A stretch of DNA of 41,524 nucleotides from assembly GCA_903920865.1 (NCBI GenBank), contig CAIXNN010000048.1:1-41524 (forward strand). Reading direction: 5' to 3'. The DNA is from an uncultured Actinomycetes bacterium (GTDB lineage: Bacteria > Actinomycetota > Actinomycetes > UBA12327). The notes under the pieces are model-generated. The model did no database searches. It was not told the DNA's origin and was given only the letters and a program-made list of their open reading frames with translations. This document shows positions 38,011 to 41,524 of this stretch, one piece after another. The position numbers and the translations under genes are program-made. Position 1 is the first letter of the stretch. Every line of letters starts with the position of its first letter.

Positions 38011-38833
38011 GGTCTCGTCCGCAGCGGCAGGACCTACCCAAGAAGAAGTACTCACCGTTGGCTCGTTGGACGTTGAGGGTCGGCTTAGTGGCGCTTCGAA
38101 TGCAACCTTGTTTTGTATTGCATCCTTGGGGCAGGCCCAGGTGGAGTGTGTCTATAAACCGGTAATGGGGGAAAGGCCCTTATGGGATTTTCCCGATGGC
38201 ACGTTGGGACACCGTGAAGTTGCCGCCTATTTATTGGCTCGCGAAGTAGCAGCTTTGGCCGATGATGATCAAACGTTGATCCCATTGACTGTGTGGCGCG
38301 AGGATGGGCCCTACGGTCCAGGTTCTTGTCAGTTGTGGATTGAAGCCACCGATACAAGCTATGTCGATGTCGTGCCAGTTGATCAGGCCCTACCGGGTTG
38401 GCTAAGCGTGCTGACCGCCAGCGACGACTGGGGTAATCCACTGGAATTGGTACATCGCGACGACCATCGACTGCGGGCCATGGCCCTGATTGACATTGTG
38501 TCAAACAATTCCGACCGCAAAGGCGGGCACATCTTGCCCACTGATAGCGATGAGATTTATGGCGTTGACCACGGGCTATGTTTTAACGTTGAAGACAAAC
38601 TACGTACCGTCCTGTGGGGCTGGGCGGGCAGCGAACTTCACGAGCAGGAGAAGAAGCTGTTGTCCAAGCTCATTGAAAGGCTGCAGTCGGGCGAACTGCG
38701 CGCGGCTTTGTCGCACCATTTGACCCAAGAGGAAATTGATCTGACCGCGGACAGGGCGTGGCTGCTATTGACGCAGGGTCGTTTTTTCGAGCCCACAAGT
38801 CGTTGGCCATCTATCCCTTGGCCTGCGTTCTAA
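37994..38833 (+). CDS. PI3/4-kinase-like protein (SCO1664 family)
   Basis: 279 residues with a minimal phosphatidylinositol 3/4-kinase-like catalytic core: probable nucleotide Lys55 (VYKP), the catalytic-loop region NNSDRKGGH (171-179, with Asp174 and His179) and metal-binding Asp192 in GVDHGL. This is a conserved actinobacterial family, next to DUF3090 in many genomes. Whether it phosphorylates a lipid, a protein or a small molecule is unknown. It starts inside DUF3090 with a 17-nt overlap and is followed by mshC after 18 nt. Confidence 0.87.
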   Translation: MAIDDEVSSAAAGPTQEEVLTVGSLDVEGRLSGASNATLFCIASLGQAQVECVYKPVMGERPLWDFPDGTLGHREVAAYLLAREVAALADDDQTLIPLTVWREDGPYGPGSCQLWIEATDTSYVDVVPVDQALPGWLSVLTASDDWGNPLELVHRDDHRLRAMALIDIVSNNSDRKGGHILPTDSDEIYGVDHGLCFNVEDKLRTVLWGWAGSELHEQEKKLLSKLIERLQSGELRAALSHHLTQEEIDLTADRAWLLLTQGRFFEPTSRWPSIPWPAF

Positions 38834-38839
38834 GCGCAC

Positions 38840-38845
38840 TAGGCT
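38840..38845 (+). promoter_or_regulatory. -10 hexamer TAGGCT of a leaderless promoter (mshC)
   Basis: TAGGCT, 6 nt (GAGCAC), then ATG at 38852. Identical to the hexamer before DUF3090. Confidence 0.6.
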
Positions 38846-38851
38846 GAGCAC

Positions 38852-40081
38852 ATGCGCAGTTGGGAGCACGGTGAGATCCCCGTTCTTGGTGATCCTGCGC
38901 CCGCAACGTCACTGTTGATTTTTGACTCGGCGAAGCAAAAAATGCAACCAATTGTTCAAGATCTTGATCCTCATTCGGACTTTCGCATGTACGTGTGTGG
39001 GATTACTCCATACGACGCCGCGCACCTAGGACATGCCTCCACGTACATCGCTTTTGATCTCTTGCAACGCGCGGTGCGCGATCTGGGGTTCGGCGTGCAC
39101 TACGTGCAAAACATCACCGATGTGGACGATCCGCTGTTGGAACGGGCCTTGATCACCGGTGATCATTGGTCGGAATTGGCTGAACGCGAAATCGCACGGT
39201 TCAGGGACGATATGCAGGCCCTAGGTGTTATCCCGCCGGCTGAATTCCTCGGTGTAGTCGAATCAATGTCTGCGATTAGTTCAATGATTGATCAACTTCG
39301 CAACACCGGGGCGGCTTACCAGGTTGATCAGGACTGGTATTTCGACACGTCGATGGATTCTGCATTTGGCCTGATCTCTCAGCTCAGCCACGACGCGATG
39401 ATGCAGGTGTTTGCTGAACGTGGCGGAGATCCAGCTCGGGCCGGTAAGAAGAACTCACTTGATCCCTTGCTGTGGATGGCCCGGCGGGATTCAGACCCTT
39501 ACTGGGAATCACCTATGGGGCAAGGTCGCCCTGGTTGGCACGTGGAATGTGTGGCGATTGCCACCGCAATGTTGGGAGTCGAATTTGATCTCCAGGGTGG
39601 TGGGTCGGACCTGATATTTCCGCACCATCAGATGTGCGATTCGCTGGCACGGGTTCAATTTAGGCAACCCTTTGCCACGTTCTACGCACACACCGGAATG
39701 GTGGCTTTAGATGGCGAAAAGATGAGCAAGTCCAAGGGCAACCTGGAGTTTGTTTCACGACTACGAGAGCAAGGCAACGACCCCATGGCAATTCGCCTTG
39801 CCTTGATGGCGCAGCACTACCGCTCAGATTGGGAGTGGAAACCGGAATTGTTGGAAAGGGCAACAGCTCGTTTGCAGCGCTGGAGGTCGGCGCTCGCGCG
39901 GGATACAACTCCAGATGTGGGGCAACTCGTAAGCGATCTTCGCTCAGCCCTGAGTCAAGACTTGGACAGCCCAGCAGCGTTGGATTTCGTTGATCAATGG
40001 GCTAACACTTCTGGCGATGACCTCACCGGTAGTCAAAGGGCTGCTGATGCGATCAACGCACTGCTCGGGGTCAGACTTTAA
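38852..40081 (+). CDS. mshC: Mycothiol ligase MshC (Cys:GlcN-Ins ligase)
   Basis: 409-residue ATP-dependent ligase joining cysteine to 1-D-myo-inosityl-glucosamine, the third step of mycothiol synthesis. It derives from cysteinyl-tRNA synthetase: Zn-binding Cys49 in YVCGITPYDAAHLGH, HIGH-type motif HLGH (58-61) and KMSKS at 290-294. The Ins-site stretch CGITPYDAAHLGHA and shorter length (409 against about 460 for CysS) mark MshC; a tRNA-binding C-terminal domain is lacking. Leaderless-type promoter directly upstream. Confidence 0.93.
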   Translation: MRSWEHGEIPVLGDPAPATSLLIFDSAKQKMQPIVQDLDPHSDFRMYVCGITPYDAAHLGHASTYIAFDLLQRAVRDLGFGVHYVQNITDVDDPLLERALITGDHWSELAEREIARFRDDMQALGVIPPAEFLGVVESMSAISSMIDQLRNTGAAYQVDQDWYFDTSMDSAFGLISQLSHDAMMQVFAERGGDPARAGKKNSLDPLLWMARRDSDPYWESPMGQGRPGWHVECVAIATAMLGVEFDLQGGGSDLIFPHHQMCDSLARVQFRQPFATFYAHTGMVALDGEKMSKSKGNLEFVSRLREQGNDPMAIRLALMAQHYRSDWEWKPELLERATARLQRWRSALARDTTPDVGQLVSDLRSALSQDLDSPAALDFVDQWANTSGDDLTGSQRAADAINALLGVRL

Positions 40082-40093
40082 GTTTTTTCAGGG

Positions 40094-40939
40094 CTAGGAG
40101 TTGCGTCGCCTTAAATAGCGCTGGAATTCCCTTGCAATTGCTTCGCCACTTGCCTCCGGGAGGTCAGCGGCGTCGCGAGCTTCTTCCAATTGTCGTACGT
40201 AGTCGGCCACGTCCGAATCTTCTTGCGCAAGTTCTTCAGCCCCACGTTCCCACGCCTTAGCCTGATCTGGCAGATCCCCGAGGGGGATTGAAACGTCAAC
40301 TAGATCTTCAAGCATTGCGATCAACGCCAAGGACGCCTTCGGGCAGGGTGGATCCGCCACGTAGTAGGGCACTGAGGCCCACAGTGAGACCGACGACAGC
40401 CCCGCCTCTTGCGCCGCATGCTGAAGAACACCGACGATCCCAGTGGGACCCTCGTAGGCGTTGGCTTCGAGCCCGAGTTCGCGAGCCAATACTTGATTGC
40501 TAGAAAAACCCATCACAGGTACTGGCCGGGTGTGCGGGGTGGCCGCCAAAAGCGCCCCAAGGACGATGAATTGCTCGACGCCCAGTGCCAGCGCAAGGTC
40601 AATGAGTTCGGAGCAAAACGTCGGCCAGCGCATACTCGGTTCGAGTCCTTGAATCAAAACCACATCGTGACTGCTGTTTTCCAATGTGGCGAAACTAATC
40701 TGCGTCGTAGGCCACGTAACGGAACGAACTCCGGCAGTCTCGATGTGAATGATGGGCCGGTTCACCTGAAAGTCGTAGTAATCCTCGGGATCGATGTCAG
40801 CTAAGGGCTGCGCATCCCATTGCTCAATGAGATGGTCAATGGTTGAAGTTGCCGATCCTGCTCCATCGTTCCACCCGCCAAATGCTGCAATTAACACTGG
40901 AGCTTTTAAGGCTGGCAATGGTGCGCTGAATTTCAACAT
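40094..40939 (-). CDS. PAC2-family protein
   Basis: 281-residue member of the PAC2 family, related to eukaryotic proteasome assembly chaperone 2. Conserved parts are PVLIAAFGGWNDGAGSA near the N-terminus, VVLIQGLEPSMRWPTF, VLGALLAATPHTRPVPVMG and ASVPYYV. Bacterial role is not established; actinobacteria have proteasomes, so an assembly role has been suggested. ATG 40939 has GGAGG about 9 nt upstream; an upstream in-frame start at 40996 is less likely. Convergent with mshC, divergent from metH. Confidence 0.88.
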   Translation of the reverse strand: MLKFSAPLPALKAPVLIAAFGGWNDGAGSATSTIDHLIEQWDAQPLADIDPEDYYDFQVNRPIIHIETAGVRSVTWPTTQISFATLENSSHDVVLIQGLEPSMRWPTFCSELIDLALALGVEQFIVLGALLAATPHTRPVPVMGFSSNQVLARELGLEANAYEGPTGIVGVLQHAAQEAGLSSVSLWASVPYYVADPPCPKASLALIAMLEDLVDVSIPLGDLPDQAKAWERGAEELAQEDSDVADYVRQLEEARDAADLPEASGEAIAREFQRYLRRRNS

Positions 40940-41026
40940 TGAGACATCCTCCCTATCTAACGGTAGTGCGAAACCGCCAACTACGGAACACCACATACCT
41001 ACAAGTCTCAGTATGGTTGAGATGTT

Positions 41027-41524
41027 ATGAATTCACCCCAACAGGTCCCCGCAGGTTCTGCGCTCATTGCTGCCATGCGTGAGCGTGTTGTTGTCGCTGA
41101 TGGGGCCATGGGTACAAGTCTTCAGTCTTACGACCTGTCTTTGGCTGATTTTGAAAATTTCGAAGGTTGTAATGAGATTCTCAATGTCACCCGACCCGAT
41201 GTCGTGCTGGCGATTCATGAATCCTTTTTAAGCGTTGGTTCGGATGCCATTGAGACAAACACCTTCGGCGCGAACTGGGCCAACTTGGGCGAGTACTCAA
41301 TATCGGAGCGCATTGAAGAGCTCGCTTACGCGGGAGCTGTTATCGCCCGGCAGGCGGCCGATCGGTGGAGTAGTCCGCAGCGACCTCGCTGGGTTTTAGG
41401 TTCACTGGGACCGGGTACGAAACTGCCTTCCCTTGGACACGTTCCGTTTGCCCTTCTACGTGATGCCTACCAACGCCAAGCGGCGGCGATGATTTCTGGC
41501 GGCGTTGACGCCGTCCTGATAGAG
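41027..41524 (+). CDS. metH: Cobalamin-dependent methionine synthase, N-terminus (cut by window edge)
   Basis: 166 residues of the homocysteine S-methyltransferase domain: VVVADGAMGTSLQ, CNEILNVTRPDVVLAIHESFL, DAIETNTFGANWANL and LGSLGPGTKLPSLG are the standard MetH N-terminal blocks. The full protein is about 1150-1250 residues, so the rest lies outside. Makes methionine from homocysteine and methyl-tetrahydrofolate with cobalamin. TATGGT at 41012-41017 is 9 nt before the ATG, so the leader would be very short. No cobalamin riboswitch is visible in the 87-nt gap. Confidence 0.93.
   Translation, partial: MNSPQQVPAGSALIAAMRERVVVADGAMGTSLQSYDLSLADFENFEGCNEILNVTRPDVVLAIHESFLSVGSDAIETNTFGANWANLGEYSISERIEELAYAGAVIARQAADRWSSPQRPRWVLGSLGPGTKLPSLGHVPFALLRDAYQRQAAAMISGGVDAVLIE

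Noticed and set aside
40940-41026. Possible cobalamin or SAM riboswitch before metH
   Set aside because: The gap is 87 nt, shared with the PAC2 promoter, and has no box or multi-stem structure of either riboswitch.

Overview
This 41.5 kb window is ordinary, densely coding chromosome of an actinobacterium (Actinomycetota), moderately GC-rich by eye (G+C not computed). The evidence is the gene set: MshC (mycothiol synthesis), an InhA-type enoyl-ACP reductase, a SufR-led SUF operon, actinobacteria-restricted families (DUF3090, DUF3099, DUF5703, the SCO1664-type kinase-like family), many GTG starts, and leaderless-type promoters. The lineage cannot be fixed further from sequence alone; a free-living aerobe is suggested by the haem A/cytochrome oxidase assembly genes (ctaA, ctaB, SURF1) and katG. 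I see no insertion sequence, prophage, integrase or CRISPR array.

Layout: (1) 1-2.0 kb, transketolase (runs off the left edge) divergent from ctaB. (2) 2.0-4.6 kb, an OmpR-type two-component system divergent from a secreted or anchored small protein. (3) 4.6-7.3 kb, ctaA plus a two-gene ABC-2 exporter, read leftward. (4) 7.4-13.8 kb, the SUF iron-sulfur operon sufR-sufB-sufD-Rieske ferredoxin-sufC-sufS-sufU-sufT, its genes mostly joined by 4-nt stop/start overlaps. (5) 13.8-18.0 kb, an ABC-F ATPase, a short crotonase and an ABC exporter. (6) 18.0-22.7 kb leftward: an unusual SDR, SURF1, DUF3099, and the TldD/TldE protease pair. (7) 22.9-28.1 kb: fabG-inhA (fatty-acid elongation), an unknown gene, an orphan ABC ATPase, a membrane protein and a SpoU-type RNA methyltransferase. 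(8) 28.2-33.2 kb: two Gfo/Idh/MocA oxidoreductases (one with an N-terminal ThuA-like extension), katG and tRNA-Leu(GAG). (9) 33.3-41.5 kb: an M20 peptidase, DUF5703, an aldo/keto reductase, uppP, a histidine phosphatase, DUF3090, a PI3/4-kinase-like protein, mshC, PAC2 and the start of metH.

Gene order in blocks 1-7 parallels the Mycobacterium tuberculosis tkt-ctaB-ctaA-suf-...-fabG1-inhA region (from memory, about Rv1449c-Rv1484), while block 9 parallels a separate mycobacterial region (metH to the M20 peptidase, about Rv2124c-Rv2141c). Here they are neighbours, separated by the oxidoreductase/katG segment.

The strongest non-gene signal is a promoter rule. Twelve genes have a TANNNT hexamer (consensus TAGNCT) exactly 6 nt before the start codon and mostly no Shine-Dalgarno sequence, which predicts leaderless mRNAs and settles several start codons. 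Other regulatory signals are an inverted repeat over the -10 of sufR, a dyad-symmetric divergent promoter between tldD and fabG, and 11-bp-phased TTAA repeats at the -35 position of the gene divergent from the response regulator. There is no gene-free stretch longer than 300 bases; all intergenic gaps are about 260 bases or less.
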